Source of the DNA: Lachnospiraceae bacterium
Lineage (GTDB): Bacteria > Bacillota > Clostridia > Lachnospirales > Lachnospiraceae
Direction of reading: 5' to 3'
Assembly (NCBI GenBank): GCA_017465095.1
Contig: JAFTWX010000056.1
Span: 1 to 53,906, forward strand
Length of the DNA: 53,906 bases
Numbering within the stretch: position 1 is the first letter of the stretch; every line of letters starts with the position of its first letter. Both the position numbers and the translations under genes were made by a program. The notes below the pieces were generated by a model. That model saw only the letters and a list, made by a program, of their open reading frames with translations. It was not told where the DNA came from and ran no database searches. Positions 26,596 through 33,497 of this stretch are shown one piece after another.

Positions 26596-28266
26596 CTATT
26601 CTGCCGAAATCACATAGTAATAAATCGGCTGTCCGCCGTACTGAAGCTCCACATCGCAATCAGAAAATCTTTCTTCGATTGCAGCCTGCAGTTTTTCTGC
26701 ATCTTCCTCGTCTACATCACTACCATAGTAGATGCTGATCAATTCCGAATCGGAATCTTTCATCATCTCATCCACCATAGCAATCGTAGTATCGAAGATA
26801 GTTTCGCCTACAGCAAGAATAGAACTGTCTCCTATTCCCATAATATCATTTTCTTTGATTACTTTATTTTCAATCTCCGTGTCACGCACAGCATAAGTAA
26901 CCTGGCCGGTCTTTACATTTGCCAGCTCTGCTGTCATGTTTTCAAGGTTTTCCGCACCAGAAAGCTCCGGAACAAAATTGATTACTGCGGAGATACCTTG
27001 CGGAATCGTCTTTGTCGGAACAACGATAATCTCTTTATCTTCCGTCAAATCCCTTGCCTGATTCGCTGCCATTACAATATTCTTATTGTTCGGAAGAACA
27101 TAGATGGTCTTCGCATTCAGAGATTCAATCGCTTCCAAAATATCCTCTGTACTCGGATTCATAGTCTGACCACCTTCAATGATGCGGTCCACTCCCAAAT
27201 CTTTGAAAATAGAGTTGATTCCTTCACCGATGGATACGCTGATAAAGCCGAAATCTTTCCACTCTTCCGGTTCTGCTTTTGCCGGTGCAGCAGTTTCATT
27301 CTTCTCAGCCTCTTTGAAAAGCTTTTCCTCATGTTCTAAACGCATATTGTCGATTTTCATATTAGACAGCGCACCGTAAGTGAGCGCACGCTGAATAGCA
27401 AGACCCGGATCGTTGGTATGCACATGTACCTTGACGATATCGTCATCTGCAACAACAACGATAGAATCGCCGATGGACTCAAGGAATGCTTTGAAGTCCA
27501 TCTCATGCTTCACATTGAATGTCTTATTGAGCATAATAATGAACTCGGTACAATATCCGAATTTAATATCAGAAGTATCAATATCCGATGTATCAATACC
27601 TGTCTTCTTTACAACCGGAGCCGTTTCGATGGTCAAATCAAGCTCCTCACCGCGATACGCCTTCTGTGCACCTTTGAGAACTTCAAGAAGTCCCTGTCCG
27701 CCGGAATCCACTACTCCGGCCTGTTTCAATACCGGAAGCATATCAGGTGTCTTGTTGAGAACTTCCTGCGCATAAACGATAACCGCGTCGATAAACGCAT
27801 CCATATCATCGGTGCCTTCAAATTCAGCCGCTTTTTCATAAGCGCCTTTTGCAACGGTAAGAATGGTACCTTCTTTCGGTTTCATAACTGCTTTGTATGC
27901 ACTTTCCACCGCTTTTTCAAAAGCTGCAATTAAGTCGTCAATGGTGATTTCGCCTTCCAATTCACCGATTACTTTGCACATCCCGCGAAGGAGCTGCGAA
28001 AGAATAACACCGGAATTTCCTCTGGCACCGCGAAGAGAACCGGATGAAATCGCCTTGGAAATTTCTTTTAAGCCTGCATCTTCCGGAAGTGCTGCAACTT
28101 CCTTGGCTGCTGACATAATGGTCAAAGTCATATTGGTACCGGTATCACCGTCCGGAACCGGGAATACGTTTAATTCGTTAATATATTCTTTTTTTGCTTC
28201 CAAATTTTTGGCTCCGGCCAAAAACATGGAGCGAAGCATAGTTGTATCAATTCTGTTTGCCGACAC
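26596..28266 (-). CDS. fakA: Fatty acid kinase catalytic subunit FakA (DAK2 domain)
   Basis: The 556-residue YloV-type protein phosphorylates FakB-bound fatty acids to acyl-phosphate for phospholipid synthesis. The N-terminal DAK2 kinase domain (about 1-200) has the Mg/ATP motif VFPVPDGDTGTNM and SSGSLRGARGNSGVILSQLL, and ends with VDSGGQGLLEVL. A central linker domain and the C-terminal DegV-like domain (about 310-556) follow. The start is GTG at 28266 after AGGAGGAAAGTAAA. It lies 14 bases after the Asp23 gene and 8 bases before recG. The DegV-family gene downstream provides a candidate FakB partner. Confidence 0.94.
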   Translation of the reverse strand: MSANRIDTTMLRSMFLAGAKNLEAKKEYINELNVFPVPDGDTGTNMTLTIMSAAKEVAALPEDAGLKEISKAISSGSLRGARGNSGVILSQLLRGMCKVIGELEGEITIDDLIAAFEKAVESAYKAVMKPKEGTILTVAKGAYEKAAEFEGTDDMDAFIDAVIVYAQEVLNKTPDMLPVLKQAGVVDSGGQGLLEVLKGAQKAYRGEELDLTIETAPVVKKTGIDTSDIDTSDIKFGYCTEFIIMLNKTFNVKHEMDFKAFLESIGDSIVVVADDDIVKVHVHTNDPGLAIQRALTYGALSNMKIDNMRLEHEEKLFKEAEKNETAAPAKAEPEEWKDFGFISVSIGEGINSIFKDLGVDRIIEGGQTMNPSTEDILEAIESLNAKTIYVLPNNKNIVMAANQARDLTEDKEIIVVPTKTIPQGISAVINFVPELSGAENLENMTAELANVKTGQVTYAVRDTEIENKVIKENDIMGIGDSSILAVGETIFDTTIAMVDEMMKDSDSELISIYYGSDVDEEDAEKLQAAIEERFSDCDVELQYGGQPIYYYVISAE

Positions 28267-28280
28267 TTTACTTTCCTCCT

Positions 28281-28637
28281 CTAGTCAATTACTCTGACGC
28301 CTTCCACGAAAATATTTACTTTCTCAACCGGAAGTCCTGTAAACTCTTGTACTTTATATTTTACATTGCTTGATAAATTGTCGGATACTGCAAGAATATT
28401 TACTCCGTACGCCACAATCAAATGAAAATCGATCTCGAGTTTGTTATTATTTACATGAACACATACGCCTGTCGAAAGATTCTCCATCTTTAAAAGCTTA
28501 ACCAACCCATCTTTTACATTCACGCTCGCCATACCAACAACACCGATGCACTCAACCGCAACACTACCTGCATAGTTTGCAATTACTTCACTGTCAATTG
28601 AGATATTTCCGAGGTGTGTATTCATCATTGTCTTCAT
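28281..28637 (-). CDS. Asp23/Gls24 family protein (YloU-like)
   Basis: The 118-residue protein belongs to the Asp23 (alkaline shock protein 23) family. Typical blocks are GNISIDSEVIANYAGSVAVE, GVVGMASV and the C-terminal VKYKVQEFTGLPVEKVNIFV. The family is membrane-associated and implicated in envelope stress; here, as in most Firmicutes, it heads the yloU-fakA(yloV)-recG cluster. The start has an ideal AGGAGGATAAGT site. A sigma-A promoter with a consensus -10 lies 35 bases upstream. A perfect 10-bp palindrome (ACTCTAGAGT, 28661-28670) sits at the transcription start. Confidence 0.92.
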   Translation of the reverse strand: MKTMMNTHLGNISIDSEVIANYAGSVAVECIGVVGMASVNVKDGLVKLLKMENLSTGVCVHVNNNKLEIDFHLIVAYGVNILAVSDNLSSNVKYKVQEFTGLPVEKVNIFVEGVRVID

Positions 28638-28671
28638 ACTTATCCTCCTTGGATGACATTACTCTAGAGTG

Positions 28672-28700
28672 ATTATACCCTTTTTTTCGAAAAAATGGAA
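28672..28700 (-). promoter_or_regulatory. Promoter of the asp23-fakA-recG unit
   Basis: The minus strand reads TTCCAT (28700-28695), a 17-bp spacer, and a perfect TATAAT (28677-28672). The -35 is weak (3 of 6). The palindrome ACTCTAGAGT at 28661-28670 overlaps the start point and could be an operator. Confidence 0.65.
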
Positions 28701-28740
28701 CATATATTTATAAAATACTGAGGAAAAAAATATTTTTTGC

Positions 28741-28769
28741 TTGCATTCGGATACTTTTTCTGATAGAAT
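28741..28769 (+). promoter_or_regulatory. Promoter of rpmB
   Basis: TTGCAT (28741-28746), a 17-bp spacer, and TAGAAT (28764-28769) precede rpmB by about 50 bases. It diverges from the asp23 promoter. Confidence 0.75.
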
Positions 28770-28817
28770 ATCCATGTTGTGAATTTTGAAGACCATTATA
28801 GTTTAGGAGGTGCGATC

Positions 28818-29003
28818 ATGGCAAAATGTGATATTTGTGGTAAAGGCGCTCATTTCGGAAATAACGTCAGCCATTCTAATAGAAAATCTAACCGCATTTG
28901 GAATGCAAACGTAAAAAACGTAAAATGTAAAGTAAACGGAGCTACTAAGACAATGCATGTTTGTACATCATGTATGAGATCAGGCAAAGTTGAAAGAGCT
29001 TAA
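28818..29003 (+). CDS. rpmB: 50S ribosomal protein L28 (zinc-ribbon form)
   Basis: The 61-residue L28 carries two CxxC pairs (CDICG near the N-terminus and CTSCM near the C-terminus), so it is the zinc-binding C+ paralogue. The body FGNNVSHSNRKSNRIWN is the standard L28 block. I start at ATG 28818, which has AGGAGGTGCGATC upstream, and discard a 13-codon in-frame extension. It is monocistronic, with its own promoter and a strong hairpin terminator. If a zinc-free L28 exists elsewhere the two could be exchanged under zinc limitation (inference). Confidence 0.96.
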   Translation: MAKCDICGKGAHFGNNVSHSNRKSNRIWNANVKNVKCKVNGATKTMHVCTSCMRSGKVERA

Positions 29004-29027
29004 TGAACTGACATTTGAGCAAAAATG

Positions 29028-29055
29028 AAGGAACCATGTTATGGTTCCTTTTTTT
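29028..29055 (+). terminator. rpmB terminator, partly bidirectional
   Basis: AAGGAACCAT (29028-29037), loop GTT, ATGGTTCCTT (29041-29050) and a T7 run (29049-29055) form a strong rho-independent terminator. The T-run overlaps the stop codon of the convergent J-domain gene. On the minus strand the same stem is followed by CATTTTTG, so it may serve both genes. Confidence 0.88.
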
Positions 29056-29641
29056 ATGCTTTCTTTTGATAATTTATTGTCTTCTTCAACCGGTCGTATT
29101 CTTTGTTGATCTGCTGAAGCATCGTCTTATCTCCGCTCAGATTGTCCGGATGATAAATTTTTATCAGCTCTTTGTATCTTTTTTTGAGAGCAAGAGGATG
29201 CGTCACTCCGCGGAAAAAGAAGGTGTCACTGTCACCCGTTTCCCCGGTCAGCGGCTCAAACGAATCCTTCTGTTCGTATTTTTGATATTCAAACGCCCGC
29301 TTCTTTGCTTCAAACGACTTGCGGTCGGCATCCAACTGCTTGAATCCGATTTCCAAAATCTTAAATTTCTTGTCAAAAAAGCTCTGTTCTTCTTCTAACT
29401 TTTGCCGTTCTTCGCGAATTTTGCTTGTCCATTCGCGCATCTGGGCATTAAACTCTTCTTTTTCAGTCTGAAACCGCATTTTTTCGTTTTCGTGCGTTTT
29501 TTGTTCCTGCTTCAAAATTTCTGTCTGCTGGCGAAGAAGCTTGCTGGCTCTGGCCAATTCATCACGAAGATCTTCCAGGCGCATGTTTTCTTTGAACAGC
29601 CAATTTTTCAATTGTGTATCATCCATTTTTTCCTGTTCCAT
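29054..29641 (-). CDS. Coiled-coil protein with C-terminal J-domain
   Basis: The product has about 195 residues. Residues 1-110 form a charged coiled coil (ELARASKLLRQQTEILKQEQ; QKLEEEQSFFDKKF). The last 60 residues are a DnaJ-type J-domain with the HPD motif (LIKIYHPDNLSGDK), implying that it recruits and stimulates an Hsp70 such as DnaK. No Gly/Phe or Cys-rich DnaJ region is present. The ATG at 29641 has GGAG 8 bases upstream; the ATG two codons earlier is too close to that site. It follows the 48-residue membrane protein gene by 21 bases and converges on rpmB. The client is unknown. Confidence 0.85.
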   Translation of the reverse strand: MEQEKMDDTQLKNWLFKENMRLEDLRDELARASKLLRQQTEILKQEQKTHENEKMRFQTEKEEFNAQMREWTSKIREERQKLEEEQSFFDKKFKILEIGFKQLDADRKSFEAKKRAFEYQKYEQKDSFEPLTGETGDSDTFFFRGVTHPLALKKRYKELIKIYHPDNLSGDKTMLQQINKEYDRLKKTINYQKKA

Positions 29642-29662
29642 CTTCATATCTCCGATAAAGCG

Positions 29663-29809
29663 CTAGCAATCTGCACTGCTGAACAGATTGTATCCAAGCA
29701 GCATCAAAATCGCTATGATAACAACCGCTATAAACGTATTCTCGATAAAAATCATGAGAACCATACCGAGTGCAACACAAAAACTGCATAGACCACATAT
29801 TCTTTTCAT
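29663..29809 (-). CDS. 48-residue membrane protein (small ORF)
   Basis: A short open frame encodes 48 residues beginning MKRICGLCSFCVALGMVLMI and ending LGYNLFSSADC. Two hydrophobic stretches (about 9-22 and 27-41) suggest a hairpin membrane protein, and four cysteines (5, 8, 11 and 48) include a CxxCxxC pattern. It fills the otherwise empty gap between ytfJ and the J-domain gene and is in the same direction. The upstream region has GGAAC but no strong ribosome binding site, so it remains moderately certain. Function is unknown. Confidence 0.55.
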   Translation of the reverse strand: MKRICGLCSFCVALGMVLMIFIENTFIAVVIIAILMLLGYNLFSSADC

Positions 29810-29873
29810 ATCAAACGCAGTCCGTTCCTTTTTATTATCCTATGCAGCAGCCCCTTTGTTTATGCCGAATTAT

Positions 29874-30263
29874 TTAAAGAGTTTCATCCGGGAATGCGAT
29901 GGATGTCGCCGTCTCATCGCTCACCATTTCTTCTTTTTCTGTCATAAATTTATCTACAAGCTCCGGAATCATATCGATAATCTTTGTGATAGTATCCTGA
30001 TTCTTCACGCTGACAAGCTTTGTCTGTCCGTTCTTGATTACAAGAACAGCGTTCGGAGACATTTTGCCGGTCACACCGCCAAAACCACCGTTTTTCTGTT
30101 CTCCTGCTGTCGCTCCGGCTCCGACACCGAAAGATACATCCACCAGCGGAATAATGATTGTATCACCAATCTGCGTCGGCTCACCGACTACGGTTTTGGT
30201 TGAAAGAAAACTGTCCACACCGCCGAGTAATGATGTTACAACTTCTGAGAAATTATTGTTCAT
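29874..30263 (-). CDS. ytfJ: GerW/YtfJ-family spore protein
   Basis: The product has 129 residues and the GerW family core: GEPTQIGDTIIIPLVDVSFG, then a Gly/Ala-rich GVGAGATAGE and GFGGVTGKMSPNAVLVI. YtfJ in Bacillus affects dipicolinic acid-dependent spore germination. Its gene is paired with ytfI (DUF2953), exactly as here. The start ATG at 30263 has AGGAGGATAAAC upstream and overlaps the DUF2953 gene by 11 bases; seven extra upstream codons are not needed. The family also occurs in non-spore-forming Lachnospiraceae, so it does not prove sporulation. Confidence 0.92.
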   Translation of the reverse strand: MNNNFSEVVTSLLGGVDSFLSTKTVVGEPTQIGDTIIIPLVDVSFGVGAGATAGEQKNGGFGGVTGKMSPNAVLVIKNGQTKLVSVKNQDTITKIIDMIPELVDKFMTEKEEMVSDETATSIAFPDETL

Positions 30264-31227
30264 GTTTATCCTCCTTGTTTGCATTCATGAGAATTTTCCT
30301 GAGTACTCTTATATCTTTATCAAACAGGACAATCCATATCACACGCAGCAGTGCGAATACGGTAATATGTCCTTTGAAATAAAAATCACCTTCATATATC
30401 TGCTTTTCAAAATCCGGTTCTATCATAACATATTTCCCGACAAATGGATACATCATACCGTAAATACCGCATATTTGTCCGGTACTTCCCGGATCACCGG
30501 TTCCCAAATGAAGCTTTACCATGCCTTTTTTCGGCCGGATGCTCTTCCACAACCGCAGAAGGGCTCGCTTTGCTTTTTTAAATGCCGCCTGTGTGACATC
30601 CATCTGCCACACGCCGTAATAAAATTTAATCTGCTGCGTAATATGCGTGATCTTTTCTTTTATCTGCAGCCCTTTTTCTTTTATTTCTTTGAGCTTTGCA
30701 AGAATACCAAGCAGCTTCTCTTTTATTACCTCAACAAAATATGCTATCTTTTCAAAAAATGTTTTCGGCTCCGGTTCGTCCTCTGCCATTTCAGCAATCG
30801 GTTCCGGCTCGGCCGGTGTCTTTGGCTCGGATGACACATCCGGATCCGGCGGCAATTCCGTTTTCGCCGACGGATTCATTTCTGTTTTCCCGCCTTCGTC
30901 TTTTGCATCGTCCGCATTTCTCTTGTTTTTTTCCTTTACAGATTTCGACTCTTCCGTCTCTTGCGGTGCAAAAAAATCATATACCGTAAAGCCAAAAACC
31001 TTTACTTTCCCTTCCGGCTTTTCGTCTGTATAAGAGATATAGACCTGCAAAAGAGGAAACAAATAATGAATCCGGAACTTTGCGTAAGGTTTATTGTCGT
31101 AATAGCTTCCCTCGCCACGATAAAAAAACGGCACAAAAACAAGAAGAAGCAAAAAAAGCAGAACAAGCGCCAGTAATATGAGCAGGATGATACCTACTAT
31201 TTTCAAAATAAGTAATACAATATGCAT
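30253..31227 (-). CDS. DUF2953 membrane protein (YtfI-like)
   Basis: The 324-residue protein has an N-terminal transmembrane segment rich in Leu (about 3-35). A predicted extracytoplasmic domain includes a low-complexity linker (about 92-155) rich in Glu, Pro, Ser and Asp. The C-terminal DUF2953 part follows (LHLGTGDPGSTGQICGIYG). It is coupled to ytfJ by an 11-base overlap and to the small upstream gene by a one-base TGATG overlap. By position it corresponds to Bacillus YtfI. Its role is unknown but probably linked to YtfJ. Confidence 0.85.
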   Translation of the reverse strand: MHIVLLILKIVGIILLILLALVLLFLLLLVFVPFFYRGEGSYYDNKPYAKFRIHYLFPLLQVYISYTDEKPEGKVKVFGFTVYDFFAPQETEESKSVKEKNKRNADDAKDEGGKTEMNPSAKTELPPDPDVSSEPKTPAEPEPIAEMAEDEPEPKTFFEKIAYFVEVIKEKLLGILAKLKEIKEKGLQIKEKITHITQQIKFYYGVWQMDVTQAAFKKAKRALLRLWKSIRPKKGMVKLHLGTGDPGSTGQICGIYGMMYPFVGKYVMIEPDFEKQIYEGDFYFKGHITVFALLRVIWIVLFDKDIRVLRKILMNANKEDKHEQ

Positions 31228-31559
31228 CAGTATCTCCGAAACAGTGTATCCCGTCCGTCCATAAGCGCCTTCTTAAATCCGGTCATTCCGTAACGGTCAG
31301 AAAATGACAGAAACAGCTGCGCCGAAAGCTCTATGGCGCTCTCTTTCCCTTCGGCCATTCCGACCACATAAAGACTTTCTCTGGGATACCCTTTTTGTTT
31401 TAGATTCGAACAATCAATGATGTCAAAGGAATCATTTCCGCCGGCAAGACAAATCAAAAAAACATTCACAAGTCCGGCGTTTTTTCTGATTTTATGAATA
31501 ATTTTACTTTTTCGGTCTTTGCACGCATCATCGGTTACAAGTTCTTTATATATATACAT
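31227..31559 (-). CDS. Small conserved-looking protein of the ytfI-ytfJ unit, function unknown
   Basis: The 110-residue soluble protein (MYIYKELVTDDACKDRKSKI) is not recognised. A hydrophobic core LVNVFLICLAGGNDSFDIID and SLYVVGMAEGKESAIELSA suggest a small alpha/beta fold. I start at ATG 31559 rather than the GTG one codon earlier, because GGAG (about 31566-31569) is better spaced for the ATG. Its stop overlaps the DUF2953 start by one base. It sits only 16 bases after the T-run of the preceding NUDIX gene's terminator and has no visible promoter of its own. Confidence 0.75.
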   Translation of the reverse strand: MYIYKELVTDDACKDRKSKIIHKIRKNAGLVNVFLICLAGGNDSFDIIDCSNLKQKGYPRESLYVVGMAEGKESAIELSAQLFLSFSDRYGMTGFKKALMDGRDTLFRRY

Positions 31560-31575
31560 CACATACTCCGATTTT

Positions 31576-31604
31576 TAAAAAAAGAAGGCAAATGTATGCC
31601 TTCT
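31576..31604 (-). terminator. Terminator after the NUDIX gene
   Basis: Minus-strand AGAAGGCA (31604-31597), a 6-base loop, TGCCTTCT (31590-31583) and an uninterrupted T-run (31583-31576) form a clear rho-independent terminator. The next start codon is only 16 bases downstream. Confidence 0.85.
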
Positions 31605-31610
31605 CTTTTC

Positions 31611-32063
31611 TTAAAAGTACTTTTTGTTTCCCCATAGATTACTGCGTTTTAAATCAATATATTCCGCATATGCTTTCTCCAAAATCTGCTTTTCATTGGA
31701 AAACTTCAGCAAATGATATGCTTCATGATACTTATAATACCCAGAATCCACAAAGAATTCTTCGCGCTGTGGTTTGCTGTAATAGCTGTCTGCCATCATC
31801 AAATACCAATGTACACTTTTATTTACTGTATCTTCAGGCACCGTAAAGGTATAATCGCTCTTACCGATATACTTGATAATCGAAGCCTTTGCTCCCGACT
31901 CCTCAAGCACCTCTCTCAGCGCAGTATCCTTATACTCTTCATCCGGTTCTACAGTCCCCTTCGGCAATACCCAGCCTTCATATTTGTTCTTTATATTTTT
32001 ATAAAGAAGCAGGATCTTGCCTCGAAAAATAACCACACCGCCACAGCTCGTTGCTTCAATCAT
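31611..32063 (-). CDS. NUDIX hydrolase, MutT/Ap4A type
   Basis: The 150-residue protein has the NUDIX box GTVEPDEEYKDTALREVLEE followed by SGAK, in the G-x5-E-x7-REUxEExGU pattern. WVLPKGTVEPDE is typical of Ap4A hydrolase-like members, so diadenosine or other nucleoside polyphosphates are plausible substrates, but this is only an inference. The gene is monocistronic: its promoter (32109-32137) contains a perfect palindrome in the spacer, and a strong terminator follows at once. This isolation suggests its own regulation. Confidence 0.87.
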   Translation of the reverse strand: MIEATSCGGVVIFRGKILLLYKNIKNKYEGWVLPKGTVEPDEEYKDTALREVLEESGAKASIIKYIGKSDYTFTVPEDTVNKSVHWYLMMADSYYSKPQREEFFVDSGYYKYHEAYHLLKFSNEKQILEKAYAEYIDLKRSNLWGNKKYF

Positions 32064-32108
32064 TGCAAACCCTCCTGTCTGGCGTGCTTAAACACAACAC
32101 TCTACGTT

Positions 32109-32137
32109 AGTATAAAACAGATTGTCTGTTCGTGCAA
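32109..32137 (-). promoter_or_regulatory. NUDIX promoter with palindrome in the spacer
   Basis: The minus strand reads TTGCAC (32137-32132), a 17-bp spacer, and TATACT (32114-32109). The spacer holds a perfect palindrome AACAGA-CAA-TCTGTT (32130-32116), ideally placed for a repressor. The same dyad could alternatively act as a weak terminator for the cheY-like gene. Confidence 0.7.
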
Positions 32138-32151
32138 GACAGGATTTCAAA

Positions 32152-32508
32152 TTAAACCATTTTTGCAATCACATCAATGATTTCCTGCTGATCAAACGGC
32201 TTTGTCAAAAACTCATTGGCACCGGCTTTAATACAATCAATCATTTTATTTTTCTGACCCGCAGCCGTCACCATAATAACTTTTGAATTTGCATCCAATG
32301 CTTTGATCATTTTAAGTGCCTCTACACCGTCCACAACCGGCATTGTAATATCAAGTGTAACTACATCCGGTTTTAATGACTGGAATTTCTGCACTCCGTC
32401 CTGTCCGTTTACTGCCTCGTCCACAACTTCGTGTCCGTTGGATTCTAAAATGGTACGAAGCATTTTTCTTGATGTTCTGGAATCATCTACAATTAAAATC
32501 TTAGCCAT
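32152..32508 (-). CDS. CheY-like single-domain response regulator
   Basis: The 118-residue receiver domain has acidic pocket D8-D9 (ILIVDDSRTS), phospho-acceptor D53 (TLDITMP), T81 (MVTAAG) and K103 (LTKPF), all intact. There is no output domain. The start has AGGAGG and lies 15 bases after the CheX-domain gene, so the two probably form a signalling pair in which CheX-type phosphatase removes phosphate from CheY. No histidine kinase or other chemotaxis gene is in the window, so the input is unknown. Confidence 0.94.
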   Translation of the reverse strand: MAKILIVDDSRTSRKMLRTILESNGHEVVDEAVNGQDGVQKFQSLKPDVVTLDITMPVVDGVEALKMIKALDANSKVIMVTAAGQKNKMIDCIKAGANEFLTKPFDQQEIIDVIAKMV

Positions 32509-32523
32509 CTGATTCTTTCCCTC

Positions 32524-33411
32524 CTACTTAATATCAATATCCGAATCAATTGATAAAATAAACTTAATCTCTTTTCCGTCTACATGAATCGGGAATACGC
32601 AGAACTGTTTTCCGCGGATTGTAACCGGATTCTCATAGAATACAGGCGGAAGCATATCCAAATCCATACCTTCATTGCTCATTTCAGAAGCAAAAAGACC
32701 GTTGATACAGTTTGTGAACTCTCCGACTGCATCCAATGCATCAAGATCTACTGTCTCGAACTCTTCGTCTGCAAAAGGATTTGCCACTGCGAGTAGATCG
32801 TCACCGTCTGCAGCGAAACCGGATACCATTTTGTGATCTCCTTCCAATGTCTGCATCGCAAACTTTTCAACGGAAAGCTCGTCCACAAAATATGCTTTTG
32901 AAACATAAGCGGAAGAATTTACAATTCGAAGGAATGTACGAATCGCAAGACCGCAGTGTCTGTCGCTGAGTTCTGTATTTGCCGGAAGGAACAGCTGAAC
33001 AGTTCTGTCCACATCACCGCTCACAAGCGCATCCATATCGCTGTGTGTAAAGCCCTGTTCTTCCTGATATTTGTTCAGAGCAGCATCGATTTCTTCCAAA
33101 GTCATATAACCTTTGTCGATTAAGGTCTGTACAAAAATCATGTAAATATTGCCCTGTTTTTTCAGTAACTGAGTCACCTGATCATCGGATAAATATCCTT
33201 TCTCAACGGCGATGTCACCGAAACGGCGGTCCATAACAGCCTGAAGCTTGTTTACTTCATCAGCCTGCTCTTCCGTCATGAGCTTTTCTGCAACGGCAAT
33301 AAGACCGAGTTTAACACGAATTTTTCCTTCGCTTTCTATAACATCCTGAAACTGTTCTTTTGTAATTGTTCCGGATGCCACCAGATAATTTCCAAAAATC
33401 TGATCAAACAT
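32524..33411 (-). CDS. CheX-domain protein with N-terminal MshEN-like repeats
   Basis: The 295-residue protein has two parts. Residues 1-125 hold two related helical repeats (GNYLVASGTITKEQFQDVI and GDIAVEKGYLSDDQVTQLL) that resemble MshEN-type ligand-binding modules, which in other proteins bind cyclic-di-GMP. Residues 150-295 resemble CheX/CheC phosphatase (ELSDRHCGLAIRTFLRI; DAVGEFTNCINGLFASE, with E and N at the phosphatase-like helix). Start ATG 33411 has AGGAGG; an upstream ATG at 33441 lacks support. It is paired with the CheY-like gene. The nucleotide link is an inference from repeat resemblance only. Confidence 0.72.
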   Translation of the reverse strand: MFDQIFGNYLVASGTITKEQFQDVIESEGKIRVKLGLIAVAEKLMTEEQADEVNKLQAVMDRRFGDIAVEKGYLSDDQVTQLLKKQGNIYMIFVQTLIDKGYMTLEEIDAALNKYQEEQGFTHSDMDALVSGDVDRTVQLFLPANTELSDRHCGLAIRTFLRIVNSSAYVSKAYFVDELSVEKFAMQTLEGDHKMVSGFAADGDDLLAVANPFADEEFETVDLDALDAVGEFTNCINGLFASEMSNEGMDLDMLPPVFYENPVTIRGKQFCVFPIHVDGKEIKFILSIDSDIDIK

Positions 33412-33497
33412 ATGTAACCCTCCTACGTTTAAAATATACACCCTATCACATAGTATATAACAAAATCACAAAAAAAGATAGCACAATTCTGTTTTTT

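Noticed and set aside
28638..28817. tRNA or small RNA in the asp23-rpmB gap
   Set aside because: The gap is accounted for by two divergent promoters and leaders; no cloverleaf or strong hairpin is seen.
33412..33497. Promoter or terminator between the PBP and CheX genes
   Set aside because: A TATACT box exists but without a -35, and the T-rich stretch has no convincing stem.
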